DNA of 43,240 nt from an uncultured Eubacteriales bacterium. Its GTDB lineage: Bacteria > Bacillota > Clostridia > Oscillospirales > Oscillospiraceae. Each line of letters starts with the position of its first letter. Position 1 is the first letter of the stretch. Positions 1-8,310 of this stretch are shown here, piece after piece. Below the pieces are notes generated by a model. It did not search any database. It saw only the letters and a list, made by a program, of their open reading frames with translations, and was not told the DNA's origin. The stretch spans positions 1 through 43,240 of the forward strand of contig CAKTSK010000017.1 of NCBI GenBank assembly GCA_934597725.1, written 5' to 3'. A program made the translations under genes and the position numbers.

Positions 1-68
1 TTTCAAGTTTTTCAAACTTTTTCTTTCCTCTTGGCCGTTTTTCGGCCCCGTCTCGCGACAGCTTTGAT

Positions 69-97
69 AGAATACCACGCTTGCCCAGGAAAGTCAA
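69..97 (-). promoter_or_regulatory. Sigma-A-type promoter reading leftward
   Basis: On the minus strand, TTGACT (92-97) is followed by a 17-bp spacer and TATTCT (69-74). The transcript would run off the left edge. Its leader would contain the GGCCG/CGGCC hairpin and an AAGAGGAAAG stretch that could be a ribosome-binding site. The gene it serves lies outside the window. Confidence 0.55.
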
Positions 98-254
98 CCC
101 CTAATTTCACTTTTTTTCAATTTTCTTTTTCCTTCCCCTGTTTTCGCAGAACACCCCCCTTCCCCGCCCAGACTGCTGCGCTCCTGTTTCTGTGCGGGAT
201 ACATTATTATAATAGCGCAATAACGCGCTGTTGCCTATCACCGCAAATCCATAG

Positions 255-283
255 TTGCGAACCCCTGCAAAGTATGTTTTAAT
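255..283 (+). promoter_or_regulatory. Possible metA promoter
   Basis: TTGCGA (255-260), a 17-bp spacer and TTTAAT (278-283) precede metA by about 37 bases. A second TATAAT at 208-213 has no good -35. The assignment rests on hexamer match and spacing only. Confidence 0.4.
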
Positions 284-319
284 AGGTATACGCACTCTAT
301 GACCAAGGGAGGTATTCCC

Positions 320-1243
320 ATGCCCATTAAAATTCCCAACTCTCTGCCCGCCCGGGAGACCCTGGAGGGCGAGAACATTTTCGTGATGACCGAATATCGG
401 GCCATCCACCAGGACATCCGGCCGCTGAAGCTGCTCATCCTGAACCTGATGCCCACCAAAATCGCCACCGAGACCCAGCTGCTGCGGAAGTTCTCCAACA
501 CCCCGCTGCAGATCCAGGTGGAGCTGCTGCAAACCATCAGCCACGACGCGCAGAACGTGGACCGCAGCCATCTGGAGTCCTTCTATACATCCTTTGCACA
601 GATCAAGAACAACTACTATGACGGCCTCGTCATCACCGGCGCACCGGTGGAAAACCTGGACTTCGAGTCCGTGGACTACTGGCAGGAGCTGTGCCAGATC
701 ATGGACTGGTCCAAATCTCACGTCCACTCCACCCTCCACATCTGCTGGGGCGCCCAGGCCGCTCTGTACTATCATTATCAGATCCCCAAGTACATTCTGC
801 CGGAAAAGGTCTTTGGCGTGTTCGACCATCAGGTCCTCAAGCCCTCCTCCCCCCTCTTCCGCGGGTTTGACGACCGCTTCTACGCCCCCCACTCCCGGCA
901 CACCGAGGTGCTGGAGGAGGACATCCGCAAGGTCCCCGGCCTGGAAGTGCTGGCCGTGTCGGAGGAGGCCGGCGTCTTTGCCGTCAAAACCGAGGACAGC
1001 CGCCAGTTCTTCTTCCTGGGCCACCTGGAATATGACCAGGACACCCTGGCCCAGGAGTATTGGCGGGATGTAGGACGGGGCCTGCCCACCCGGCCGCCCC
1101 GCCACTATTTCCCCGGGGATGACCCCAGCCAGGCCCCCGTGGTCCGCTGGCGCTCGGCCGGGCAGCTCATCTACACCAACTGGCTGAACTATTACGTCTA
1201 CCAGACCACGCCCTATGACCTCACCTCTCTGGACCCCAAATGA
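320..1243 (+). CDS. metA: Homoserine O-acetyltransferase (MetA family)
   Basis: Acylates L-homoserine at the start of methionine synthesis in the cytosol. The 307-aa product aligns by eye over its full length with E. coli MetA (309 aa) and keeps its numbering: catalytic Cys142 (in HICWGAQ), His235 and Glu237 (HLEYD). Residue 111 is Glu (GAPVE), where succinyl-CoA-using E. coli MetA has Gly. In this family Glu111 marks acetyl-CoA users, so the product is probably O-acetylhomoserine despite the common 'succinyltransferase' label. The start is the ATG at 320, eight bases after AGGGAGGT; the in-frame ATG at 299 has no ribosome-binding site and would add residues that the family lacks. It is a single-gene unit followed by the gcv promoter. 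Confidence 0.93.
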   Translation: MPIKIPNSLPARETLEGENIFVMTEYRAIHQDIRPLKLLILNLMPTKIATETQLLRKFSNTPLQIQVELLQTISHDAQNVDRSHLESFYTSFAQIKNNYYDGLVITGAPVENLDFESVDYWQELCQIMDWSKSHVHSTLHICWGAQAALYYHYQIPKYILPEKVFGVFDHQVLKPSSPLFRGFDDRFYAPHSRHTEVLEEDIRKVPGLEVLAVSEEAGVFAVKTEDSRQFFFLGHLEYDQDTLAQEYWRDVGRGLPTRPPRHYFPGDDPSQAPVVRWRSAGQLIYTNWLNYYVYQTTPYDLTSLDPK

Positions 1244-1279
1244 CCGGACCAACTCCCTTAGAAAACCTGGAAAAATGCG

Positions 1280-1308
1280 TTGACAGGGGAATTTCTGGTT
1301 ATTATAAT
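1280..1308 (+). promoter_or_regulatory. Consensus promoter of the gcv operon
   Basis: TTGACA (1280-1285), exactly 17 bp, then TATAAT (1303-1308): both hexamers are perfect. Transcription should start near 1315, giving a long 5' leader that contains the glycine riboswitch. Confidence 0.85.
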
Positions 1309-1381
1309 AGGGCTATCAACGATGTTGCATCCCGTCGTGTCAGCGGCGGGTCCCCTGTCATGACAGGACACAACAGGATAT

Positions 1382-1542
1382 GGTTCGGATGAAGAAACCG
1401 GGAGATCTCGCACACCGTGCGAAGCCGAAGGGGCTGCGAAAACTCTCAGGCAAAAGGACCGGTTTTGGACGAGACTCCGGAGAGCGGCATACGCACCGAA
1501 GAGGCAATCCGCTCCAGCGGAGAATCTTTCAGGTCAGAATAC
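1382..1542 (+). promoter_or_regulatory. Tandem glycine riboswitch
   Basis: Two successive glycine aptamers are visible. The first (about 1397-1460) has GGGAGA, a CGCAC/GTGCG arm, GCCGAAGGGGC and ACTCTCAGGCAAAAGGACC. The second (about 1461-1540) has GAGACTCCGGAGAGC, CACCGAAGAGGCAA and AATCTTTCAGGTC. These are the family hallmarks, and a GGATGAAGAA segment before aptamer 1 resembles the leader-linker kink-turn strand. It sits directly upstream of gcvT, the classic location, and is followed by an intrinsic terminator, which suggests a transcriptional ON switch that opens when glycine is abundant. A 14-nt palindrome (CCTGTCA/TGACAGG) lies just upstream at 1354-1367. Confidence 0.93.
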
Positions 1543-1545
1543 GGA

Positions 1546-1600
1546 GGCGCGGCATTTGGCATGTTCTGGCATGTTTCAAATCCCGCGCCTTTCTGTTTTT
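1546..1600 (+). terminator. Riboswitch expression-platform terminator
   Basis: GGCGCGG (1546-1552) pairs with CCGCGCC (1583-1589), and ATTTG pairs with CAAAT inside after a C-C mismatch. The run TTTCTGTTTTT follows (1590-1600). It lies between the second glycine aptamer and gcvT, so it is the expected regulated terminator. Confidence 0.8.
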
Positions 1601-1642
1601 CCGGCCCCCAGGGACAACACGCAAGAAAAGGAGCGATTCACA

Positions 1643-2728
1643 ATGGAACGGAAAACCCCACTTTATGACGTCCACGTAGCAGAAGGCGGCAAGATCGTCC
1701 CCTTCGCCGGCTACCTGCTGCCCGTGCAGTACGGCAGCGGCGTGATCAAGGAGCACATGGCCGTGCGCCAGCAGGCCGGTCTGTTCGATGTCTCCCACAT
1801 GGGAGAGGTCCTCTTCACCGGTCCCACCGCCCTGGACACCCTGAACCACCTGCTCACCAACGACTACAGCAACATGGCCGTGAACAAGGTCCGCTACGGC
1901 GTCATGTGCAACGCCGACGGCGGCACCATCGACGACCTGGTGGTCTACAAGTTCGGCGAAGAAGCCTACCTGGTGGTGGTCAACGCCGCCAACCGGGAGA
2001 AGGACTACGCCCACATGGCCCAGAACCTGCTGCCCGGCACCAAGGCCGAGGACATCTCCGACTCCGTGGCCCAGCTGGCCCTGCAGGGTCCCAAGGCCCC
2101 GGCCATCCTGAAAAAGCTGCTGCCCGAGGACCAGATCCCCAAGGGCTACTACACCGCCCTGCCCAACGTGGAGATCCAGGGCATGAAGTGCATGATCTCC
2201 CGCACCGGCTACACCGGCGAGCTGGGCTATGAGATCTACACCGCCAACGAGGACGCCCCCAAGCTGTGGAAGCTGCTCCGGGAGACCGGCGAGGAATTCG
2301 GCCTCATCCCCTGTGGTCTGGGCGCCCGGGACACCCTGCGCCTGGAGGCCGCCATGCCCCTGTACGGCCACGAGATGGACGAGACCATCTCCCCCCTGGA
2401 GGCCGGCCTGGACTTCGGCGTCAAGCTGAACAAGGACGAGTTCATCGGCAAGGACGCCCTGGTGGCTGCCGGGGCTCCCAAGCGGGTCCGGGTGGGCCTG
2501 GAGGTCACCGGCCGGGGCATCATCCGGGAGCACCAGGAGGTCTACCTGGGCCAGGAGAAGATCGGCCTGACCACCTCCGGTACCCACTGCCCCTTCCTGG
2601 GCAAGGCCCTGGCCATGGCCCTCATCGACCCCGCCCACGCCGCCGAAGGCACCCAGCTGGAGGTGGAGGTCCGCGGCCGTCGGGTCCCCGCTGTCATCGT
2701 CCCCCTTCCCTTTTATAAGCGCGGCTGA
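1643..2728 (+). CDS. gcvT: Glycine cleavage system T protein (aminomethyltransferase)
   Basis: Takes the aminomethyl group from lipoyl-GcvH and, with tetrahydrofolate, makes 5,10-methylene-THF and ammonia. The 361-aa product has normal GcvT length. It opens with TPLYDVHVAEGGKIVPFAG and has the typical GLFDVSHMGE and GYTGELGYEIY segments. The ATG at 1643 is chosen because AAAAGGAG lies upstream and the N-terminus matches the family; the longer in-frame ORF runs back into the terminator. It is the first gene of the gcv operon and is under riboswitch control. Confidence 0.96.
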   Translation: MERKTPLYDVHVAEGGKIVPFAGYLLPVQYGSGVIKEHMAVRQQAGLFDVSHMGEVLFTGPTALDTLNHLLTNDYSNMAVNKVRYGVMCNADGGTIDDLVVYKFGEEAYLVVVNAANREKDYAHMAQNLLPGTKAEDISDSVAQLALQGPKAPAILKKLLPEDQIPKGYYTALPNVEIQGMKCMISRTGYTGELGYEIYTANEDAPKLWKLLRETGEEFGLIPCGLGARDTLRLEAAMPLYGHEMDETISPLEAGLDFGVKLNKDEFIGKDALVAAGAPKRVRVGLEVTGRGIIREHQEVYLGQEKIGLTTSGTHCPFLGKALAMALIDPAHAAEGTQLEVEVRGRRVPAVIVPLPFYKRG

Positions 2729-2760
2729 GCGGCCCCTGGACAGGACCTGTCCGCCCGCTC
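2727..2760 (+). other. Hairpin in the gcvT-gcvH gap
   Basis: GAGCGG (2727-2732) pairs with CCGCTC (2755-2760), and GGACAG (2738-2743) pairs with CTGTCC (2747-2752). No U-run follows, so it is more likely an mRNA-stability or processing structure between gcvT and gcvH than a terminator. Confidence 0.4.
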
Positions 2761-2798
2761 CGCCAACAAAATAATTCACACTACGGAGGAACCCCATC

Positions 2799-3182
2799 AT
2801 GTCTAACATTCCCGCCAACCTGAAGTACAGCAAGTCTCACGAGTGGATCCTGGAGGAAGACGGCGTCTTCACCATCGGCCTGACCGACTACGCTCAGAAC
2901 GCCCTGGGCGACATCGTCTTTATCAACCTGCCCGAGGAGGACGACGAGGTCGCTTCCGGGGAATCTTTTGCTGACGTAGAGTCCGTCAAGGCCGTCTCCG
3001 ACGTCTTCTCTCCCGTCACCGGCGTGGTCACCGCCGTCAACGAGGCGCTGCTGGACGATCCTGCCCAGATCAACGAAGCCCCCTATGATGCCTGGCTGAT
3101 CAAGGTCTCTCAGGTCACCGACACCGAGACCCTGCTGGACGCCGAGGGCTATGAGGCCGTCGTGGCCGCAGAGGAGGCATAA
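2799..3182 (+). CDS. gcvH: Glycine cleavage system H protein
   Basis: Lipoyl carrier that shuttles the aminomethyl group between the P, T and L proteins. It is 127 aa, the usual length, and has the lipoylation motif ESVKAVSD with the acceptor Lys at residue 64. Other family segments are SHEWI and DIVFINLPEEDD. The start follows ACGGAGGA. The downstream gcvPA starts one base after its stop codon. The lipoate ligase encoded later in the operon is its likely modifying enzyme. Confidence 0.96.
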   Translation: MSNIPANLKYSKSHEWILEEDGVFTIGLTDYAQNALGDIVFINLPEEDDEVASGESFADVESVKAVSDVFSPVTGVVTAVNEALLDDPAQINEAPYDAWLIKVSQVTDTETLLDAEGYEAVVAAEEA

Positions 3183-3183
3183 T

Positions 3184-4497
3184 ATGGGCAGCTACATTCC
3201 CGCCACCGGGGACGAGCGCCAAGCCATGCTGCAGGCCATCGGCCTGACCTCCACCGACCAGCTCTTCGACGTGGTCCCCGAGGCCGTCCGGGTGAAGGAC
3301 CTGGACCTGCCCGAGGGTCTGAGCGAGCTGGAGGTGAGCCAGCGCATGGCCGCAATGGCCGGCAAGAACCGGGTGTTCTCCTCCGTGTTCCGGGGGGCCG
3401 GCGCTTACCGCCACTTCATCCCCGCCATCGTCAAGACCGTCACCGGCAAAGAGGAATTCCTGACGGCCTACACGCCCTACCAGGCGGAGATCAGCCAGGG
3501 TGTCCTCCAGTCCATCTTTGAGTACCAGACCCAGATGTGCGAGCTGACCGGCATGGATGTTTCCAACGCCTCCGTCTACGACGGGGCCGTGGCCGCTGCC
3601 GAGGCTGTGTTCATGTGCCAGGAGAGAAAGCGCCACAGCGTGGTGGTCTCCGGCGCTGCGGACCCTCAGACCCTGGCCGTCATCCAGACTTACTGCGAGA
3701 GCCGCCAGGTGCCGGTGACCATCCTGCCCGCCGAGGGCTATGCCACCAACCCTGAGGCCCTGAAAGCCGCCCTGACCAGCGAGACCGCCGCCGTCTATGT
3801 CCAGAGCCCCAACTACTACGGGGTGGTGGAGGACATGGACGCCATCGTCGCCGCCGCCCACGAGGCCGGCGCCAAGGTCATCATGGGGGCCAACCCCATC
3901 TCCCTGGGCCTGCTGAAGACCCCCGGGGAATACGGCGCAGACATCGCCGTGGGCGAGGGCCAGCCTCTGGGTATGCCCCTCTCCTTCGGCGGCCCCTACC
4001 TGGGCTTTATGACCTGTAAAAAATCCCTCATGCGGAAGCTGCCCGGCCGGATCGCCGGCCAGACCACCGACGCCCAGGGCCAGCGCTGCTTCGTGCTGAC
4101 CCTCCAGGCCCGGGAGCAGCACATCCGCCGGGAGAAGGCTTCCTCCAACATCTGCTCCAACGAGGCCCTGTGTGCCATGACCGCGTCGGTCTATCTGGCC
4201 GCCATGGGTCCCCGTGGTCTGAAGCAGGTGGCAGAGACCTGCACCGCCCACGCCCACTATCTGGCCGCCGAGCTGGCCAAGCTGGGCTTTACCCTGCGCA
4301 CCGGCGACAAGCCCTTCTTCCACGAGTTCCTCACCGACTGCCCCATGGACCCCGCCCTTCTCTGCGCCAAGCTGGAGGAGCAGGGCATCCTCGGCGGCCT
4401 GCCGGTGGACGGCGGCATCCTGTGGTGCTGCACCGAATGCAACAGCAAAGCTGATATGGACCGCCTGGTGGCGGTCATTGGGGAGGTGCTCAGATGA
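3184..4497 (+). CDS. gcvPA: Glycine dehydrogenase (decarboxylating) subunit 1
   Basis: N-terminal half of the P protein, which decarboxylates glycine together with GcvPB. The 437-aa product begins MGSYIPATGDERQAML and contains SVFRGAGAYRHFIPAIV and FLTAYTPYQAEISQG, typical of the GcvPA subfamily. Split P proteins are normal in Firmicutes. The start is the ATG at 3184, immediately after the gcvH stop; its ribosome-binding site (CAGAGGAGG) is inside gcvH, so translation is probably coupled. It overlaps gcvPB by four bases (ATGA). Confidence 0.95.
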   Translation: MGSYIPATGDERQAMLQAIGLTSTDQLFDVVPEAVRVKDLDLPEGLSELEVSQRMAAMAGKNRVFSSVFRGAGAYRHFIPAIVKTVTGKEEFLTAYTPYQAEISQGVLQSIFEYQTQMCELTGMDVSNASVYDGAVAAAEAVFMCQERKRHSVVVSGAADPQTLAVIQTYCESRQVPVTILPAEGYATNPEALKAALTSETAAVYVQSPNYYGVVEDMDAIVAAAHEAGAKVIMGANPISLGLLKTPGEYGADIAVGEGQPLGMPLSFGGPYLGFMTCKKSLMRKLPGRIAGQTTDAQGQRCFVLTLQAREQHIRREKASSNICSNEALCAMTASVYLAAMGPRGLKQVAETCTAHAHYLAAELAKLGFTLRTGDKPFFHEFLTDCPMDPALLCAKLEEQGILGGLPVDGGILWCCTECNSKADMDRLVAVIGEVLR

Positions 4498-5930
4498 AAC
4501 TGCTTTTTGAACGCAGCCGCCCCGGCCGGGGCACCACCCTGCTGCCCGCCTGCGACGTGCCGGTCCCCCAGTTTGACCAGCGCCTGCTGCGGACGGAGGC
4601 CCCCCGCCTGCCGGAGATCGCCGAGGTCGATCTGGGCCGCCACTACACCGAGCTGGCCAAGCAGACCCACGGCGTCAACGACGGCTTCTATCCTCTGGGC
4701 TCCTGCACCATGAAGTACAACCCCCGGGTGAACGAGGAGGCCGCCGCCCAGCCCGGCTTTACCCAGCTGCATCCCCTGCAGCCCATGGAGACGGCCCAGG
4801 GCGCACTGGAGGTCCTCTACACCGCCGAAAAGCTGCTGTGCGAGATCACCGGCATGGACGGCATGACCTTCCAGCCCGCCGCCGGCGCCCACGGCGAGTA
4901 TACCGGCCTGCTGCTCATCCGCAAATACCATCAGTCCCGGGGCGACCAGGGGCGGACCAAGATCCTGGTCCCCGACGCCGCCCACGGCACCAACCCGGCC
5001 TCGGCCACCATGGCGGGCTTTGACGTGGTCTCCATCCCCTCCAACCCCCAGGGCGGCGTGGACCTGGAGGCCCTGCGTCAGGCCGTCGGCCCGGACACCG
5101 CCGGCCTCATGCTCACCAACCCCAACACCGTGGGCCTGTTCGACGCCAACATCCTGGAGATCACCCAGATCATCCACGACGCCGGCGGCCTGTGCTATTA
5201 CGACGGGGCCAACCTCAACGCTGTCATGGGCCACGTGCGCCCCGGCGACATGGGCTTTGACTGCGTCCACCTGAACCTGCACAAGACCTTCTCCACCCCC
5301 CATGGCGGCGGCGGCCCGGGCAGCGGCCCGGTGGGCTGCAAGGCCATGCTGGAGCCCTTCCTCCCCACCCCCCGGGTGACGGAGCGCGACGGGGTCTTCT
5401 CCCTGTACACCCCGGAGCAGACCATGGGACAGGTCCGCAGCTTCTACGGCAACTTCCTGGTGGTGGTGCGCGCCCTCACCTATGTGCTCACCCTGGGCAA
5501 GGAGGGCATCCCCGAGGCATCCGCCGGGGCCGTGCTCAACGCCAACTACCTGATGAAGCAGCTCATGGGACACTATGACATGTCCTACAACACCCTGTGT
5601 ATGCACGAGTTCGTCATGACCCTCCAGGGTCTGGCCCACGACACCGGCGTCACCGCCATGGACGTGGCCAAGCGCCTGCTGGACTTCGGCATCCATCCCC
5701 CCACGATGTACTTCCCCCTCATCGTCCACGAGGCCCTCATGGTGGAGCCTACGGAGACCGAAAGCCCCGAGACCCTGGACCAGGCCGCCCAGGTCTTCCT
5801 GGAGATCCTGGGCGAGGCCAAGCAGGACCCGGAGAGCCTCCACCACGCCCCCCACGCCTGCTATGTGGGCCGGCCGGACGAGGTCACCGCTGCCCGGTCT
5901 CCCATCCTGCGCTACACCTTTTCGGACTAA
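4494..5930 (+). CDS. gcvPB: Glycine dehydrogenase (decarboxylating) subunit 2
   Basis: PLP-binding half of the P protein. At 478 aa it has the usual length and contains HLNLHKTFSTPHGGGGPG, in which the Lys near residue 264 is the PLP Schiff-base lysine, plus YPLGSCTMKYNPRVNE near the N-terminus. The start overlaps the gcvPA stop (ATGA), so equimolar coupled translation is likely. Eighteen bases separate it from lplA. Confidence 0.96.
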   Translation: MKLLFERSRPGRGTTLLPACDVPVPQFDQRLLRTEAPRLPEIAEVDLGRHYTELAKQTHGVNDGFYPLGSCTMKYNPRVNEEAAAQPGFTQLHPLQPMETAQGALEVLYTAEKLLCEITGMDGMTFQPAAGAHGEYTGLLLIRKYHQSRGDQGRTKILVPDAAHGTNPASATMAGFDVVSIPSNPQGGVDLEALRQAVGPDTAGLMLTNPNTVGLFDANILEITQIIHDAGGLCYYDGANLNAVMGHVRPGDMGFDCVHLNLHKTFSTPHGGGGPGSGPVGCKAMLEPFLPTPRVTERDGVFSLYTPEQTMGQVRSFYGNFLVVVRALTYVLTLGKEGIPEASAGAVLNANYLMKQLMGHYDMSYNTLCMHEFVMTLQGLAHDTGVTAMDVAKRLLDFGIHPPTMYFPLIVHEALMVEPTETESPETLDQAAQVFLEILGEAKQDPESLHHAPHACYVGRPDEVTAARSPILRYTFSD

Positions 5931-5948
5931 GCCCCCAAAGGAGGCCCC

Positions 5949-6932
5949 ATGCTGCACACATTGTCTGTGATCCTCAGCGAGGACACCGATCCCCGCCAGA
6001 ACCTCTCCCTGGAGGAGACCCTCCTGCGGCAGGTCGCCCCGGGGCAATGTATTCTCTATCTGTGGCAGAACCAGCGCACCGTGGTCATCGGGCGCAACCA
6101 GCACCCCACCAACGAGTGCCGCATCCAGGCACTGGAAGCAGACGGCGGACATCTTGTCCGCCGTCTGTCCGGTGGTGGGGCTGTCTACCACGACCTGGGC
6201 AACCTGAACTTCACCTTTCTCACCCATCTGGCCGACTACGACGTGGAGAAGCAGACCGAGACCATCCTGGAGGCCGTCCGCTCCCTGGGAGTCCCGGCGG
6301 AGAAGAACGGCCGCAACGACCTCACAGCCGACGGCGGCAAGTTCTCCGGCCACGCCTACTACAAGTCCGGGGACCAGTGCTATCACCACGGCACCCTGAT
6401 GGTGGACGTGGACCTGTCTCCCCTGGAACGGTATCTCTCGGTCTCCCCCCTGAAGCTCCAGGCCAAAGGGGTCGCCTCGGTCCGGTCCCGGGTGGTCAAC
6501 CTGCGGCAGTTCTGCCCTGACCTCACCATCCCCCAGCTGCGCCAGGCCCTCATCGACGCTTTCGGCCGGGTCTACGGCCTGCCTGTCACCCCGCTGACCC
6601 GGGAAGGGCTGGATCAGGCCCAGCTGGCCAAGAGCCTGGCCCGGTTCTCCGACCCCGCCTGGATCTACGGCGACACCCGCCCCCTGGACGTCAGCCAGGA
6701 AGCCCTCTTCCCCTGGGGCCTGCTGCGGGTGGACTACAGCCAGCAGGCCGGCGTCATCACCCAGGCCGCCCTCTGGTCCGACGGGTTAGAGGGGGATTTT
6801 CTCTGCCAGATCCCAGAAGCCTTGGCCGGCTGCCCCCGCCAGCGGGAGCCCCTGCGCCAACGGCTGCTGTCTCTTCCCGGGGCAGACCCCGCCCTGACGG
6901 AAGACATTCTCACACTGCTCATGAAGGAGTGA
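5949..6932 (+). CDS. lplA: Lipoate-protein ligase A
   Basis: Activates lipoate with ATP and attaches it to the H-protein lysine. The 327-aa product has the family core RLSGGGAVYHDLGNLNF and GRNDLTADGGKFSGHAYY, and a C-terminal accessory domain after about residue 250. AAAGGAGG precedes the ATG. Its place between gcvPB and lpdA suggests it lipoylates GcvH from scavenged lipoate; no lipA/lipB pair is visible in the window. Four bases separate it from lpdA. Confidence 0.93.
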   Translation: MLHTLSVILSEDTDPRQNLSLEETLLRQVAPGQCILYLWQNQRTVVIGRNQHPTNECRIQALEADGGHLVRRLSGGGAVYHDLGNLNFTFLTHLADYDVEKQTETILEAVRSLGVPAEKNGRNDLTADGGKFSGHAYYKSGDQCYHHGTLMVDVDLSPLERYLSVSPLKLQAKGVASVRSRVVNLRQFCPDLTIPQLRQALIDAFGRVYGLPVTPLTREGLDQAQLAKSLARFSDPAWIYGDTRPLDVSQEALFPWGLLRVDYSQQAGVITQAALWSDGLEGDFLCQIPEALAGCPRQREPLRQRLLSLPGADPALTEDILTLLMKE

Positions 6933-6936
6933 CACC

Positions 6937-8304
6937 ATGCATTACGACATCGCCATCATCGGCGGCGGCCCCGGCGGCTACACTGCCGCCGAGAAAGCTG
7001 CCAAGGCAGGGCTGCAAGTGGTCCTGTTTGAACAGGAGGACCTGGGCGGCACCTGCCTCAACCGGGGCTGTATGCCCACCAAGGCCCTGCTCCACAGCGC
7101 CGAGACCTTCGCCGCCCTGGCCCACGCCCAGGACCTGGGGGTCCACACTCAGGGCGCCAGCTATGATTTTGCCGCCATGCACCAGCGCAAAGCCCAGGTG
7201 GTGGAGACCCTCCGCCAGGGCGTGGAAAAGCTGATGAAAGCCAACAAGATCACCGTCGTCCACGGCCAGGCCTGCATCCAGAAAGCCGGCGTGGTGACCT
7301 GCAACGACGAGACCTACGAGGTCCAGGACATCCTCATCGCCACCGGCTCCAAGGTGGCCTATCCCCCCATCCCCGGCATCGACCTGCCCGGGGTCTATAA
7401 CAGCCGGGACATGCTCCAGGGCAACGGCCAGGATTTCTCCTCCCTGGTGATCATCGGCGGCGGCGTGGTGGGCGTGGAGTTCGCCTCCATCTACCGCTGC
7501 CTGGGCTGCCAGGTCACCCTGCTGGAGGCCGCCGACCACATCCTGCCCTTCATGGACCGGGAGATCGCCCAGCGGCTGACCATGATCCTGAAAAAGCAGG
7601 GGGTCACCGTGGAGGCCAAGGCCATGGTCCAGCGCATCGAGGGCTATCCCGACGCCATGACCGTGACCTACACCGACAAAAAGGGCGCCGAGCACCAGAT
7701 CACCGCCCAGGGCGTCCTGGCCGCCGCCGGGCGCATCGCCAACCTGGACGGCCTGTTCGGCCCCGACTTCTCTCTGGAGCTGGACCGGGGCGCCGTGGTG
7801 GGCGACGAGATCGGCCGCACCAGCGTCCCCCATGTCTATGTCATCGGCGACGCCAAGGCCCGCAACATCCAGCTGGCCCATGTGGCCAGCGCCCAGGGCG
7901 AGAATGTCATTGCGGACATTCTGGGCAAGCGCCCGCCTCTGGACATGTCCGTGGTCCCCAGCTGCGTCTACACCGTGCCGGAGATCGCCTCCGTGGGCCT
8001 GACCGAGGAGAAGGCCAAGGCCGACGGGATCGCCGTCAAGACTGGGAAGTACCTCACCGGGGCCAACGGCAAGTGCCTCATCGAGGGCACCGAGAGCGGC
8101 TATGTCAAGCTGGTCACCGACAGCGCCACCGGCCGTCTGCTGGGGGCCCAGCTGGTCTGCCCCCGGGCCACCGACATGGTGGGCGAGCTGACCGTGGCCA
8201 TCCAGAAGGGCCTCACCGCCGCCGATCTGGCCCAGGTCATCCACCCCCACCCCACCTTCAGCGAAATGCTGTTCGGCGCGGCCGAAGGGCTGCGGCTGGA
8301 CTAA
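6937..8304 (+). CDS. lpdA: Dihydrolipoyl dehydrogenase (GCS L protein)
   Basis: Re-oxidises dihydrolipoyl-GcvH with NAD+. The 455-aa flavoprotein has an N-terminal FAD dinucleotide-binding motif (IIGGGPGGYTAAE), the redox disulfide Cys40/Cys45 in GGTCLNRGCMPTK, a second Rossmann motif (VIIGGGVVGVEFAS), and the C-terminal His-Glu pair in HPHPTFSEM. It has no N-terminal lipoyl domain, which some clostridial enzymes carry. Being in the gcv operon, it most likely serves glycine cleavage rather than a 2-oxoacid dehydrogenase. Confidence 0.95.
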   Translation: MHYDIAIIGGGPGGYTAAEKAAKAGLQVVLFEQEDLGGTCLNRGCMPTKALLHSAETFAALAHAQDLGVHTQGASYDFAAMHQRKAQVVETLRQGVEKLMKANKITVVHGQACIQKAGVVTCNDETYEVQDILIATGSKVAYPPIPGIDLPGVYNSRDMLQGNGQDFSSLVIIGGGVVGVEFASIYRCLGCQVTLLEAADHILPFMDREIAQRLTMILKKQGVTVEAKAMVQRIEGYPDAMTVTYTDKKGAEHQITAQGVLAAAGRIANLDGLFGPDFSLELDRGAVVGDEIGRTSVPHVYVIGDAKARNIQLAHVASAQGENVIADILGKRPPLDMSVVPSCVYTVPEIASVGLTEEKAKADGIAVKTGKYLTGANGKCLIEGTESGYVKLVTDSATGRLLGAQLVCPRATDMVGELTVAIQKGLTAADLAQVIHPHPTFSEMLFGAAEGLRLD

Positions 8305-8310
8305 GCCCCC

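Larger units (their letters stand above)
1..319. other. Intergenic/leader region upstream of metA
   Basis: No gene is recognised here. The left half is pyrimidine-rich and holds two short inverted repeats: AAGTTT/AAACTT near 6-20 and GGCCG-TTTTT-CGGCC at 33-47. A well-formed minus-strand promoter lies at 69-97 and reads out of the window. A plausible plus-strand promoter for metA lies at 255-283. No SAM riboswitch or T-box signature was recognised, although methionine genes in Firmicutes often carry one. Confidence 0.6.

Noticed and set aside
1..319. SAM riboswitch or T-box before metA
   Set aside because: No matching core sequences or antiterminator/terminator arrangement was seen.
107..1252. 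381-aa minus-strand ORF opposite metA
   Set aside because: Low-complexity Gly/Val/Leu-rich antisense of a GC-rich gene; metA is certain on the plus strand.
4257..6389. 710-aa minus-strand ORF opposite gcvPA/gcvPB/lplA
   Set aside because: Antisense shadow with biased composition (Gly, Val, His, Gln); spans three real genes.
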